Below, one piece after another: positions 46,501 to 62,800 of a DNA stretch of 64,000 nt (positions are counted from its first letter, which is position 1; the number at the start of each line of letters is the position of its first letter). Source of the DNA: Paragordius varius (taxonomy: Eukaryota; Nematomorpha); contig OZ176052.1 in assembly GCA_964247055.1 (NCBI GenBank), positions 12,772,001 through 12,836,000 on the forward strand, written 5' to 3'. Below the pieces are notes generated by a model, which saw only the letters and a list, made by a program, of their open reading frames with translations, was not told the DNA's origin and did no database searches. Position numbers and translations under genes: made by a program.

Positions 46501-47879
46501 TTATTTTAATTTATTTTTATTTTATTTTATTTTATTTTAATTTAATTTATTTTTATTTTATTTTATTTTATTTTATTTTATTTTATTTTATTTTATTTTA
46601 ATTTATTTTATTTTATTTTATTTTATTTTTATTTTATTTTATTTTATTTTATTTTATTTTATTTTATTTTATTTTATTTTATTTTATTTTATTTTATTTT
46701 ATTTTATTTTATTTTATTCTATATAAAAATATTTTTATTTTATTTTATTTTATTTTAATTTATTTTATTTTTAATTTATTTTTAATTATTTTATTTTATT
46801 TTATTTTATTTAATTCTATATAAATATAGTTATATTTTATTTTATTTTATTTTATTTTATTTTATTTTATTTTATTTTATTTTATTTTATTTTATTTTAT
46901 TTTATTTTATTTTATTTTATTTTATTTTATTTAATTTTATTTTATTTTATTTTATTTTATTTTATTTTATATAAAAATAGTTATATTTTATATTATTTAA
47001 TTTTCTTTAATTTTATTTTATTTTATTTTAATTTATTTTTATTTTATTTTATTTTATTTTAATTTAATTTATTTTTATTTTATTTTATTTTATTTTATTT
47101 TATTTTATTTTATTTTATTTTATTTTATTTTATTTTATTTTAATTTAATTTATTTTATTTTATTTTATTTTTATTTTATTTTATTTTATTTTATTTTATT
47201 TTATTTTATTTTATTTTATTTTATTTTATTTTATTTTATTTTATTCTATATAAAAATATTTTTATTTTATTTTATTTTATTTTAATTTATTTTATTTTTA
47301 ATTTATTTTTAATTATTTTATTTTATTTTATTTTATTTAATTCTATATAAATATAGTTATATTTTATTTTATTTAATTTTATTTTATTTTATTTTAATTT
47401 ATTTTATTTTATTTTTATTTTATTTTATTTTATTTTATTTTATTTTAATTTATTTTTATTTTATTTTATTTTATTATATTTTATTTAAATTTATTTTTAT
47501 TTTATTTTATTTTATTTTATTTTATTTTATTTTATTTTATTTTATTTTATTTTATTTTATTTTATTTTATTTTATTTTATTCTATATAAAAATAGTTTTA
47601 TTTTATTTTAATTTATTTTATTTTAATTTATTTTATTTTTAATTTATTTTATTTTATTTTATTCTATATAAATATAGTTATATTTTATTTTATTTAATTT
47701 TATTTTATTTTATTTTATTTTATTTTAATTTATTTTTATTTTATTTTATTTTATTTTATTTTATTTTATTTTAATTTATTTTTATTTTATTTAATTTTAT
47801 TTTATTTTAATTTATTTTTATTTTATTTTATTTTATTTTATTTTATTTTATTTTATTTTATTTTATTTAATTTTATTTT

Positions 47880-47897
47880 ATGTTATGTTATGTTATT
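47880..47897 (+). repeat. ATGTT insertion in the satellite, triple form (representative)
   Basis: TTTTA is replaced by one to three ATGTT units. Single: 34,272, 36,986, 39,171, 41,026, 53,011. Double: 32,012, 41,814, 44,444, 46,220, 55,684, 57,081, 58,681. Triple: 47,880, 51,125, 60,474, 62,171. Each is followed about 45 nt later by a TATATAAAAATAG junction word, so it marks one fixed position in the higher-order unit. Confidence 0.8.
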
Positions 47898-50800
47898 TTA
47901 TTTTATTTTATTTTATTTTATTTTATTTTATATAAAAATAGTTATATTTTATTTTATTTAATTTTATTTTATTTTATTTTATTTTATTTTATTTTAATTT
48001 ATTTTTATTTTATTTTATTTTATTTTATTTTATTTTATTTTATTTTATTTTATTTTATTTTATTTTATTCTATATAAAAATAGTTATATTTTATTTTATT
48101 TTATTTTATTTTATTTTATTTTATTTTAATTTATTTTTATTTTATTTTATTTTATTTTATTTTATTTTATTTTAATTTATTTTTATTTTATTTTATTTTA
48201 TTTTATTTTATTTTATTTTATTTTATTTTATTTTATTTTATTTTATTTTATTTTATTTTATTTTATTTTATTTTATTTTATTTTTATTTAATTTAATTTA
48301 ATTTAATTTAATTTTATTTTATTTTATTTTATTTTAATTTGATTTTATTTTATTCTATATAAAAATAGTTATATTTTATTTTATTTTATTTTATTTTAAT
48401 TTATTTTTATTTTATTTTATTTTATTTTATTTTAATTTATTTTATTTTATTTTATTTTATATAAAAATAGTTATATTTTATATTATTTAATTTTCTTTAA
48501 TTTTATTTTATTTTATTTTAATTTATTTTTATTTTATTTTATTTTATTTTAATTTAATTTATTTTTATTTTATTTTATTTTATTTTATTTTATTTTATTT
48601 TATTTTATTTTATTTTAATTTATTTTATTTTATTTTATTTTATTTTATTTTATTTTATTTTATTTTATTATTTTTTAATTTATTTTTATTTTATTTTATT
48701 TTATTTTATTTTATTTTATTTTTATTTTATTTTATTTTATTTTATTTTATTTTATTTTATTTTATTTTATTTTATTTTATTTTATTTTATTTTATTTTAT
48801 TTTATTTTATTTTATATAAAAATAGTTATATTTTATATTATTTAATTTTATTTAATTTTATTTTATTTTATTTTAATTTATTTTTATTTTATATTATTTT
48901 ATTTTATTTTAATTTATTTTATTTTATTTTATTTTATTTTATTTTATTTTATTTTAATTTAATTTATTTTTATTTTATTTTATTTTATTTTAATTTGATT
49001 TATTTTTATTTTATTTTATTTTAATTTATTTTATTTTAATTTATTTTATTTTTATTTTATTATATTTTATTCTATATAAAAATAGTTATATTTTATTTTA
49101 TTTTATTTTATTTTATTTTATTTTATTTTATTTTATTTTTATTTAATTTAATTTAATTTAATTTTATTTTATTTTATTTTATTTTAATTTGATTTTATTT
49201 TATTCTATATAAAAATAGTTATATTTTATTTTATTTTATTTTATTTTAATTTATTTTTATTTTATTTTATTTTATTTTAATTTATTTTATTTTATTTTAT
49301 TTTATTTTTATTTTATTTTATTTTATTTTATTTTATTTTATTTTATTTTATTTTATTTTATTTTATTTTATTTTATTTTATTTTATTTTATTTTAATTTA
49401 ATTTATTTTTATTTTATTTTATTTTATTTTATTTTATTTTTATTTTATTTTATTTTATTTTATTTTATTTTATTTTATTTTATTTTATTTTATTTTATTT
49501 TATTTTATTTTATTTTATTTTATTTTATTTTATTTTATTTTAATTTATTTTTATTTTATTTTATTTTATTTTATTTTATTTTAATTTATTTTTATTTTAT
49601 TTTATTTTATTTTATTTTATTTTATTTTATTTTATTTTATTTTATTTTATTTTATTTTATTTTATTTTATTTTATTTTATTTTATTTTATTTTATTTTAT
49701 TTTATTTTTATTTAATTTAATTTAATTTAATTTAATTTTATTTTATTTTATTTTATTTTAATTTGATTTTATTTTATTCTATATAAAAATAGTTATATTT
49801 TATTTTATTTTATTTTATTTTAATTTATTTTTATTTTATTTTATTTTATTTTATTTTAATTTATTTTATTTTATTTTATTTTATATAAAAATAGTTATAT
49901 TTTATATTATTTAATTTTCTTTAATTTTATTTTATTTTATTTTAATTTATTTTTATTTTATTTTATTTTATTTTAATTTAATTTATTTTTATTTTATTTT
50001 ATTTTATTTTATTTTATTTTATTTTATTTTATTTTATTTTAATTTATTTTATTTTATTTTATTTTATTTTATTTTATTTTATTTTATTATTTTTTAATTT
50101 ATTTTTATTTTATTTTATTTTATTTTATTTTATTTTATTTTTATTTTATTTTATTTTATTTTATTTTATTTTATTTTATTTTATTTTATTTTATTTTATT
50201 TTATTTTATTTTATTTTATTTTATTTTATTTTATTTTATTTTATTTTATTTTATATAAAAATAGTTATATTTTATATTATTTAATTTTATTTAATTTTAT
50301 TTTATTTTATTTTAATTTATTTTTATTTTATATTATTTTATTTTATTTTAATTTATTTTATTTTATTTTATTTTATTTTATTTTATTTTATTTTAATTTA
50401 ATTTATTTTTATTTTATTTTATTTTATTTTAATTTGATTTATTTTTATTTTATTTTATTTTAATTTATTTTATTTTAATTTATTTTATTTTTATTTTATT
50501 ATATTTTATTCTATATAAAAATAGTTATATTTTATTTTATTTTATTTTATTTTATTTTATTTTATTTTATTTTATTTTTATTTAATTTAATTTAATTTAA
50601 TTTTATTTTATTTTATTTTATTTTAATTTGATTTTATTTTATTCTATATAAAAATAGTTATATTTTATTTTATTTTATTTTATTTTAATTTATTTTTATT
50701 TTATTTTATTTTATTTTAATTTATTTTATTTTATTTTATTTTATTTTTATTTTATTTTATTTTATTTTATTTTATTTTATTTTATTTTATTTTATTTTAT

Positions 50801-53800
50801 TTTATTTTATTTTATTTTATTTTATTTTATTCTATATAAAAATAGTTTTATTTTATTTTAATTTATTTTATTTTAATTTATTTTATTTTTAATTTATTTT
50901 ATTTTATTTTATTTTATTCTATATAAATATAGTTATATTTTATTTTATTTAATTTTATTTTATTTTATTTTAATTTATTTTTATTTTATTTTATTTTATT
51001 TTATTTTATTTTATTTTATTTTAATTTATTTTTATTTTATTTAATTTTATTTTATTTTAATTTATTTTTATTTTATTTTATTTTATTTTATTTTATTTTA
51101 TTTTATTTTATTTAATTTTATTTTATGTTATGTTATGTTATTTTATTTTATTTTATTTTATTTTATTTTATTTTATATAAAAATAGTTATATTTTATTTT
51201 ATTTAATTTTATTTTATTTTATTTTATTTTATTTTATTTTAATTTATTTTTATTTTATTTTATTTTATTTTATTTTATTTTATTTTATTTTATTTTATTT
51301 TATTTTATTTTATTTTATTTTATTTTATTCTATATAAAAATAGTTATATTTTATTTTATTTTATTTTATTTTATTTTATTTTATTTTAATTTATTTTTAT
51401 TTTATTTTATTTTATTTTATTTTATTTTATTTTAATTTATTTTTATTTTATTTTATTTTATTTTATTTTATTTTATTTTATTTTATTTTATTTTATTTTA
51501 TTTTATTTTATTTTATTTTATTTTATTTTATTTTTATTTAATTTAATTTAATTTAATTTAATTTTATTTTATTTTATTTTATTTTAATTTGATTTTATTT
51601 TATTCTATATAAAAATAGTTATATTTTATTTTATTTTATTTTATTTTAATTTATTTTTATTTTATTTTATTTTATTTTATTTTAATTTATTTTATTTTAT
51701 TTTATTTTATATAAAAATAGTTATATTTTATATTATTTAATTTTCTTTAATTTTATTTTATTTTATTTTAATTTATTTTTATTTTATTTTATTTTATTTT
51801 AATTTAATTTATTTTTATTTTATTTTATTTTATTTTATTTTATTTTATTTTATTTTATTTTATTTTATTTTAATTTATTTTATTTTATTTTATTTTATTT
51901 TATTTTATTTTATTTTATTTTATTATTTTTTAATTTATTTTTATTTTATTTTATTTTATTTTATTTTATTTTATTTTTATTTTATTTTATTTAATTTTAT
52001 TTTATTTTATTTTATTTTATTTTATTTTATTTTATTTTATTTTATTTTATTTTATTTTATTTTATATAAAAATAGTTATATTTTATATTATTTAATTTTA
52101 TTTAATTTTATTTTATTTTATTTTAATTTATTTTTATTTTATATTATTTTATTTTATTTTAATTTATTTTATTTTATTTTATTTTATTTTATTTTATTTT
52201 ATTTTATTTTATTTTATTTTAATTTAATTTATTTTTATTTTATTTTATTTTATTTTAATTTGATTTATTTTTATTTTATTTTATTTTAATTTATTTTATT
52301 TTAATTTATTTTATTTTTATTTTATTTTATTTTATTCTATATAAAAATAGTTATATTTTATTTTATTTTATTTTATTTTATTTTATTTTATTTTATTTTT
52401 ATTTAATTTAATTTAATTTAATTTTATTTTATTTTATTTTATTTTAATTTGATTTTATTTTATTCTATATAAAAATAGTTATATTTTATTTTATTTTATT
52501 TTATTTTAATTTATTTTTATTTTATTTTATTTTATTTTAATTTATTTTATTTTATTTTATTTTATTTTATTTTATTTTATTTTATTTTTATTTTATTTTA
52601 TTTTATTTTATTTTATTTTATTTTATTTTATTTTATTTTATTTTATTTTATTTTATTTTATTTTATTTTATTTTATTTTATTTTATTTTATTCTATATAA
52701 AAATAGTTTTATTTTATTTTAATTTATTTTATTTTAATTTATTTTATTTTTAATTTATTTTATTTTATTTTATTTTATTCTATATAAATATAGTTATATT
52801 TTATTTTATTTAATTTTATTTTATTTTATTTTAATTTATTTTTATTTTATTTTATTTTATTTTATTTTATTTTATTTTATTTTATTTTATTTTAATTTAT
52901 TTTTATTTTATTTAATTTTATTTTATTTTATTTTAATTTATTTTTATTTTATTTTATTTTATTTTATTTTATTTTATTTTATTTTATTTTATTTTATTTA
53001 ATTTTATTTTATGTTATTTTATTTTATTTTATTTTATTTTATTTTATTTTATTTTATTTTATTTTATATAAAAATAGTTATATTTTATTTTATTTAATTT
53101 TATTTTATTTTATTTTATTTTATTTTATTTTAATTTATTTTTATTTTATTTTATTTTATTTTATTTTATTTTATTTTATTTTATTTTATTTTATTTTATT
53201 TTATTTTATTTTATTTTATTTTATTTTATTTTATTATTTTATTTTATTTTATTTTATTTTATTTTATTTTATATAAAAATAGTTATATTTTATATTATTT
53301 AATTTTCTTTAATTTTATTTTATTTTATTTTAATTTATTTTTATTTTATTTTATTTTATTTTAATTTAATTTATTTTTATTTTATTTTATTTTATTTTAT
53401 TTTATTTTATTTTATTTTATTTTAATTTATTTTATTTTATTTTATTTTATTTTTATTTTATTTTATTTTATTTTATTTTATTTTATTTTATTTTATTTTA
53501 TTTTATTTTATTTTATTTTATTCTATATAAAAATATTTTTATTTTATTTTATTTTATTTTAATTTATTTTATTTTTAATTTATTTTTAATTATTTTATTT
53601 TATTTTATTTTATTTAATTCTATATAAATATAGTTATATTTTATTTTATTTAATTTTATTTTATTTTATTTTATTTTATTTTATTTTATTTTATTTTATT
53701 TTATTTTATTTTATTTTATTTTATTTTATTTTATTTTATTTTATTTTATTTTATTTTATTTTATTTTATTTTATTTAATTTTATTTTATTTTATTTTATT

Positions 53801-56800
53801 TTATTTTATTTTATTTTATTTTATATAAAAATAGTTATATTTTATATTATTTAATTTTCTTTAATTTTATTTTATTTTATTTTAATTTATTTTTATTTTA
53901 TTTTATTTTATTTTAATTTAATTTATTTTTATTTTATTTTATTTTATTTTATTTTATTTTATTTTATTTTATTTTATTTTATTTTATTTTATTTTATTTT
54001 ATTTTAATTTAATTTATTTTATTTTATTTTTATTTTATTTTATTTTATTTTATTTTATTTTATTTTATTTTATTTTATTTTATTTTATTCTATATAAAAA
54101 TATTTTTATTTTATTTTATTTTATTTTAATTTATTTTATTTTTAATTTATTTTTAATTATTTTATTTTATTTTATTTTATTTAATTCTATATAAATATAG
54201 TTATATTTTATTTTATTTAATTTTATTTTATTTTATTTTAATTTATTTTATTTTATTTTTATTTTATTTTATTTTATTTTATTTTATTTTAATTTATTTT
54301 TATTTTATTTTATTTTATTATATTTTATTTAAATTTATTTTTATTTTATTTTATTTTATTTTATTTTATTTTAATTTATTTTATTTTATTTTATTTTATT
54401 TTATTTTATTTTATTATTTTTTAATTTATTTTTATTTTATTTTATTTTATTTTATTTTATTTTATTTTTATTTTATTTTATTTTATTTTATTTTATTTTA
54501 TTTTATTTTATTTTATTTTATTTTATTTTATTTTATTTTATTTTATATAAAAATAGTTATATTTTATATTATTTAATTTTATTTAATTTTATTTTATTTT
54601 ATTTTAATTTATTTTTATTTTATATTATTTTATTTTATTTTAATTTATTTTATTTTATTTTATTTTATTTTATTTTATTTTATTTTATTTTATTTTATTT
54701 TATTTTATTTTATTTTATTTTATTTTAATTTAATTTATTTTTATTTTATTTTATTTTATTTTAATTTGATTTATTTTTATTTTATTTTATTTTAATTTAT
54801 TTTATTTTAATTTATTTTATTTTTATTTTATTTTATTTTATTCTATATAAAAATAGTTATATTTTATTTTATTTTATTTTATTTTATTTTATTTTATTTT
54901 ATTTTAATTTATTTTTATTTTATTTTATTTTATTTTATTTTATTTTAATTTATTTTTATTTTATTTTATTTTATTTTATTTTAATTTATTTTATTTTATT
55001 TTATTTTATTTTTATTTAATTTAATTTAATTTAATTTAATTTTATTTTATTTTATTTTATTTTAATTTGATTTTATTTTATTCTATATAAAAATAGTTAT
55101 ATTTTATTTTATTTTATTTTATTTTAATTTATTTTTATTTTATTTTATTTTATTTTAATTTATTTTATTTTATTTTATTTTATTTTTATTTTATTTTATT
55201 TTATTTTATTTTATTTTATTTTATTTTATTTTATTTTATTTTATTTTATTTTATTTTATTTTATTTTATTTTATTTTATTTTATTTTATTTTATTTTATT
55301 TTATTTTATTTTATTTTATTTTATTTTATTTTATTTTATTTTATTTTATTTTATTTTATTTTATTTTATTTTATTCTATATAAAAATAGTTTTATTTTAT
55401 TTTAATTTATTTTATTTTAATTTATTTTATTTTTAATTTATTTTATTTTATTTTATTCTATATAAATATAGTTATATTTTATTTTATTTAATTTTATTTT
55501 ATTTTATTTTATTTTAATTTATTTTTATTTTATTTTATTTTATTTTATTTTATTTTATTTTAATTTATTTTTATTTTATTTAATTTTATTTTATTTTAAT
55601 TTATTTTTATTTTATTTTATTTTATTTTATTTTATTTTATTTTATTTTATTTTATTTTATTTTATTTTATTTAATTTTATTTTATGTTATGTTATTTTAT
55701 TTTATTTTATTTTATTTTATTTTATTTTATATAAAAATAGTTATATTTTATTTTATTTAATTTTATTTTATTTTATTTTATTTTATTTTATTTTATTTTA
55801 ATTTATTTTTATTTTATTTTATTTTATTTTATTTTATTTTATTTTATTTTATTTTATTTTATTTTATTTTATTTTATTTTATTTTATTTTATTTTATTTT
55901 ATTTTATTTTATTTTATTCTATATAAAAATAGTTATATTTTATTTTATTTTATTTTATTTTATTTTATTTTAATTTATTTTTATTTTATTTTATTTTATT
56001 TTATTTTATTTTATTTTAATTTATTTTTATTTTATTTTATTTTATTTTATTTTATTTTATTTTATTTTATTTTATTTTATTTTATTTTATTTTATTTTAT
56101 TTTATTTTATTTTATTTTATTTTATTTTATTTTTATTTAATTTAATTTAATTTAATTTAATTTTATTTTATTTTATTTTATTTTAATTTGATTTTATTTT
56201 ATTCTATATAAAAATAGTTATATTTTATTTTATTTTATTTTATTTTAATTTATTTTTATTTTATTTTATTTTATTTTATTTTAATTTATTTTATTTTATT
56301 TTATTTTATTTTTATTTTATTTTATTTTATTTTATTTTATTTTATTTTATTTTATTTTATTTTATTTTATTTTATTTTATTTTATTTTATTTTATTTTAT
56401 TTTATTTTATTTTATTTTATTTTATTTTATTTTATTTTATTTTATTTTATTTTATTTTATTTTATTTTATTTTATTTTATTTTATTTTATTTTATTCTAT
56501 ATAAAAATAGTTTTATTTTATTTTAATTTAATTTAATTTAATTTTATTTTATTTTATTTTATTTTAATTTGATTTTATTTTATTCTATATAAAAATAGTT
56601 ATATTTTATTTTATTTTATTTTATTTTAATTTATTTTTATTTTATTTTATTTTATTTTATTTTAATTTATTTTATTTTATTTTATTTTATTTTTATTTTA
56701 TTTTATTTTATTTTATTTTATTTTATTTTATTTTATTTTATTTTATTTTATTTTATTTTATTTTATTTTATTTTATTTTATTCTATATAAAAATAGTTTT

Positions 56801-59800
56801 ATTTTATTTTAATTTATTTTATTTTAATTTATTTTATTTTTAATTTATTTTATTTTATTTTATTTTATTCTATATAAATATAGTTATATTTTATTTTATT
56901 TAATTTTATTTTATTTTATTTTATTTTAATTTATTTTTATTTTATTTTATTTTATTTTATTTTATTTTAATTTATTTTTATTTTATTTAATTTTATTTTA
57001 TTTTATTTTAATTTATTTTTATTTTATTTTATTTTATTTTATTTTATTTTATTTTATTTTATTTTATTTAATTTTATTTTATGTTATGTTATTTTATTTT
57101 ATTTTATTTTATTTTATTTTATTTTATATAAAAATAGTTATATTTTATTTTATTTAATTTTATTTTATTTTATTTTATTTTATTTTATTTTATTTTATTT
57201 TAATTTATTTTTATTTTATTTTATTTTATTTTATTTTATTTTATTTTATTTTATTTTATTTTATTTTATTTTATTTTATTTTATTTTATTTTATTTTATT
57301 TTATTTTATTTTATTTTATTTTATTTTATTTTATTTTATATAAAAATAGTTATATTTTATATTATTTAATTTTCTTTAATTTTATTTTATTTTATTTTAA
57401 TTTATTTTTATTTTATTTTATTTTATTTTATTTTATTTTAATTTATTTTATTTTATTTTATTTTATTTTATTTTATTTTATTTTATTTTATTTTATTTTA
57501 TTTTATTATTTTTTAATTTATTTTTATTTTATTTTATTTTATTTTATTTTATTTTTATTTTATTTAATTTTATTTTATTTTATTTTATTTTATTTTATTT
57601 TATTTTATTTTATTTTATTTTATTTTATTTTATTTTATTTTATTTTATTTTATTTTATTTTATTTTATTTTATTTTATATAAAAATAGTTATATTTTATA
57701 TTATTTAATTTTATTTAATTTTATTTTATTTTATTTTAATTTATTTTTATTTTATATTATTTTATTTTATTTTAATTTATTTTATTTTATTTTATTTTAT
57801 TTTATTTTATTTTATTTTATTTTATTTTATTTTATTTTATTTTATTTTAATTTAATTTATTTTTATTTTATTTTATTTTATTTTAATTTGATTTATTTTT
57901 ATTTTATTTTATTTTAATTTATTTTATTTTAATTTATTTTATTTTTATTTTATTTTATTTTATTCTATATAAAAATAGTTATATTTTATTTTATTTTATT
58001 TTATTTTATTTTAATTTATTTTTATTTTATTTTATTTTATTTTATTTTAATTTATTTTTATTTTATTTTATTTTATTTTATTTTATTTTATTTTATTTTA
58101 TTTTATTTTATTTTTATTTAATTTAATTTAATTTAATTTAATTTTATTTTATTTTATTTTATTTTATTTTAATTTGATTTTATTTTATTCTATATAAAAA
58201 TAGTTATATTTTATTTTATTTTATTTTATTTTAATTTATTTTTATTTTATTTTATTTTATTTTATTTTATTTTAATTTATTTTATTTTATTTTATTTTAT
58301 TTTTATTTTATTTTATTTTATTTTATTTTATTTTATTTTATTTTATTTTATTTTATTTTATTTTATTCTATATAAAAATAGTTTTATTTTATTTTAATTT
58401 ATTTTATTTTAATTTATTTTATTTTTAATTTATTTTATTTTATTTTATTTTATTCTATATAAATATAGTTATATTTTATTTTATTTAATTTTATTTTATT
58501 CTATTTTATTTTAATTTATTTTTATTTTATTTTATTTTATTTTATTTTAATTTATTTTTATTTTATTTAATTTTATTTTATTTTATTTTAATTTATTTTT
58601 ATTTTATTTTATTTTATTTTATTTTATTTTATTTTATTTTATTTTATTTTATTTTATTTTATTTTATTTTATTTTATTTTATGTTATGTTATTTTATTTT
58701 ATTTTATTTTATTTTATTTTATTTTATTTTATATAAAAATAGTTATATTTTATTTTATTAAATTTTATTTCATTTTATTTTATTTTATTTTAATTTATTT
58801 TTATTTTATTTTATTTTATTTTATTTTATTTTATTTTATTTTATTTTATTTTATTTTATTTTATTTTATTTTATTTTATTTTATTTAATTTTATTTTATT
58901 TTATTTTATTTTATTTTATTTTATTTTATATAAAAATAGTTATATTTTATATTATTTAATTTTCTTTAATTTTATTTTATTTTATTTTAATTTATTTTTA
59001 TTTTATTTTATTTTATTTTATTTTATTTTAATTTAATTTATTTTTATTTTATTTTATTTTATTTTATTTTATTTTATTTTATTTTATTTTATTTTATTTT
59101 AATTTATTTTATTTTATTTTATTTTATTTTATTTTATTTTTATTTTATTTTATTTTATTTTATTTTATTTTATTTTATTTTATTTTATTTTATTTTATTT
59201 TATTCTATATAAAAATATTTTTATTTTATTTTATTTTATTTTAATTTATTTTATTTTTAATTTATTTTATTTTATTTTATTTTATTCTATATAAATATAG
59301 TTATATTTTATTTAATTTTATTTTATTTTATTTAATTTTATTTTATTTTATTTTACTTTAATTTATTTTTATTTTATTTTATTTTATTTTATTTTATTCT
59401 ATATAAATATAGTTATATTTTATTTAATTTATTTTATTTTATTTTATTTTATTTTAATTTATTTTTATTTTATTTTATTTTATTTTATTTTTTTTTATTT
59501 TATTTTATTTTAATTTATTTTATTTTATTTTATTTTATTTTATTTTATTTTATTTTATTTTATTTTATTTTATTTTATTTTATTTTATTTTATTTTATTT
59601 TATTTTATTTTATTTTATTTTATTTTATTTTATTTTAATTTAATTTATTTTTATTTTATTTTATTTTATTTTATTTTATTTTATTTTATTTTAATTTGAT
59701 TTATTTTTATTTTATTTTATTTTAATTTATTTTATTTTAATTTATTTTATTTTTATTTTATTTTATTTTATTCTATATAACAATAGTTATATTTTATTTT

Positions 59801-62800
59801 ATTTTATTTTATTTTATTTTATTTTATTTTAATTTATTTTTATTTTATTTTATTTTATTTTATTTTATTTTATTTTAATTTATTTTTATTTTATTTTATT
59901 TTATTTTATTTTATTTTATTTTATTTTATTTTTATTTAATTTAATTTAATTTAATTTAATTTAATTTAATTTTATTTTATTTTATTTTATTTTAATTTGA
60001 TTTTATTTTATTCTATATAAAAATAGTTATATTTTATTTTATTTTATTTTATTTTAATTTATTTTTATTTTATTTTATTTTATTTTATTTTAATTTATTT
60101 TATTTTATTTTATTTTATTTTTATTTTATTTTATTTTATTTTATTTTATTTTATTTTATTTTATTTTATTTTATTTTATTCTATATAAAAATAGTTTTAT
60201 TTTATTTTAATTTATTTTATTTTAATTTATTTTATTTTTAATTTATTTTATTTTATTTTATTTTATTCTATATAAATATAGTTATATTTTATTTTATTTA
60301 ATTTTATTTTATTTTATTTTATTTTAATTTATTTTTATTTTATTTTATTTTATTTTATTTTATTTTATTTTAATTTATTTTTATTTTATTTAATTTTATT
60401 TTATTTTATTTTAATTTATTTTTATTTTATTTTATTTTATTTTATTTTATTTTATTTTATTTTATTTAATTTTATGTTATGTTATGTTATTTTATTTTAT
60501 TTTATTTTATTTTATTTTATTTTATATAAAAATAGTTATATTTTATTTTATTTAATTTTATTTCATTTTATTTTATTTTATTTTAATTTATTTTTATTTT
60601 ATTTTATTTTATTTTATTTTATTTTATTTTATTTTATTTTATTTTATTTTATTTTATTTTATTTTATTTTATTTTATTTTATTTTATTTTATTTTATTTT
60701 ATTTTATTTTATTTTATTTTATTTTATTTTATTTTATTTTATTTAATTTTATTTTATTTTATTTTATTTTATTTTATTTTATTTTATTTTATTTTATATA
60801 AAAATAGTTATATTTTATATTATTTAATTTTCTTTTATTTTATTTTATTTTAATTTAATTTATTTTTATTTTATTTTATTTTATTTTATTTTATTTTATT
60901 TTATTTTATTTTAATTTATTTTATTTTATTTTATTTTATTTTATTTTTATTTTATTTTATTTTATTTTATTTTATTTTATTTTATTTTATTTTATTTTAT
61001 TTTATTTTATTTTATTTTATTTTATTTTATTTTATTTTATTCTATATAAAAATATTTTTATTTTATTTTATTTTATTTTAATTTATTTTATTTTTAATTT
61101 ATTTTTAATTATTTTATTTTATTTTATTTTATTTAATTCTATATAAATATAGTTATATTTTATTTTATTTAATTTTATTTTATTTTATTTTATTTTATTT
61201 TATTTTATTTTATTTTATTTTATTTTATTTTATTTTATTTTATTTTATTTTATTTTATTTTATTTTATTTAATTTTATTTTATTTTATTTTATTTTATTT
61301 TATATAAAAATAGTTATATTTTATTTTATTTAATTTTATTTTATTTTATTTTATTTTATTTTATTTTATTTTATTTTATTTTATTTTATTTTATTTTATT
61401 TTATTTTATTTTATTTTATTTTATTTTAATTTAATTTATTTTATTTTATTTTATTTTTATTTTATTTTATTTTATTTTATTTTATTTTATTTTATTTTAT
61501 TTTATTTTATTTTATTTTATTTTATTCTATATAAAAATATTTTTATTTTATTTTATTTTATTTTAATTTATTTTATTTTTAATTTATTTTTAATTATTTT
61601 ATTTTATTTTATTTTATTTAATTCTATATAAATATAGTTATATTTTATTTTATTTAATTTTATTTTATTTTATTTTATTTTAATTTATTTTATTTTATTT
61701 TTATTTTATTTTATTTTATTTTATTTTATTTTAATTTATTTTTATTTTATTTTATTTTATTATATTTTATTTAAATTTATTTTTATTTTATTTTATTTTA
61801 TTTTATTTTATTTTATTTTATTTTATTTTATTTTATTTTATTTTATTTTATTTTATTTTATTTTATTTTATTCTATATAAAAATAGTTTTATTTTATTTT
61901 AATTTATTTTATTTTAATTTATTTTATTTTTAATTTATTTTATTTTATTTTATTCTATATAAATATAGTTATATTTTATTTTATTTAATTTTATTTTATT
62001 TTATTTTATTTTAATTTATTTTTATTTTATTTTATTTTATTTTATTTTATTTTATTTTATTTTAATTTATTTTTATTTTATTTAATTTTATTTTATTTTA
62101 ATTTATTTTTATTTTATTTTATTTTATTTTATTTTATTTTATTTTATTTTATTTTATTTAATTTTATTTTATGTTATGTTATGTTATTTTATTTTATTTT
62201 ATTTTATTTTATTTTATTTTATATAAAAATAGTTATATTTTATTTTATTTAATTTTATTTTATTTTATTTTATTTTATTTTATTTTAATTTATTTTTATT
62301 TTATTTTATTTTATTTTATTTTATTTTATTTTATTTTATTTTATTTTATTTTATTTTATTTTATTCTATATAAAAATAGTTATATTTTATTTTATTTTAT
62401 TTTATTTTATTTTATTTTATTTTAATTTATTTTTATTTTATTTTATTTTATTTTATTTTATTTTATTTTAATTTATTTTTATTTTATTTTATTTTATTTT
62501 ATTTTATTTTATTTTATTTTATTTTATTTTATTTTATTTTATTTTATTTTATTTTATTTTATTTTATTTTATTTTATTTTTATTTAATTTAATTTAATTT
62601 AATTTTATTTTATTTTATTTTATTTTAATTTGATTTTATTTTATTCTATATAAAAATAGTTATATTTTATTTTATTTTATTTTATTTTAATTTATTTTTA
62701 TTTTATTTTATTTTATTTTATTTTAATTTATTTTATTTTATTTTATTTTATATAAAAATAGTTATATTTTATATTATTTAATTTTCTTTAATTTTATTTT

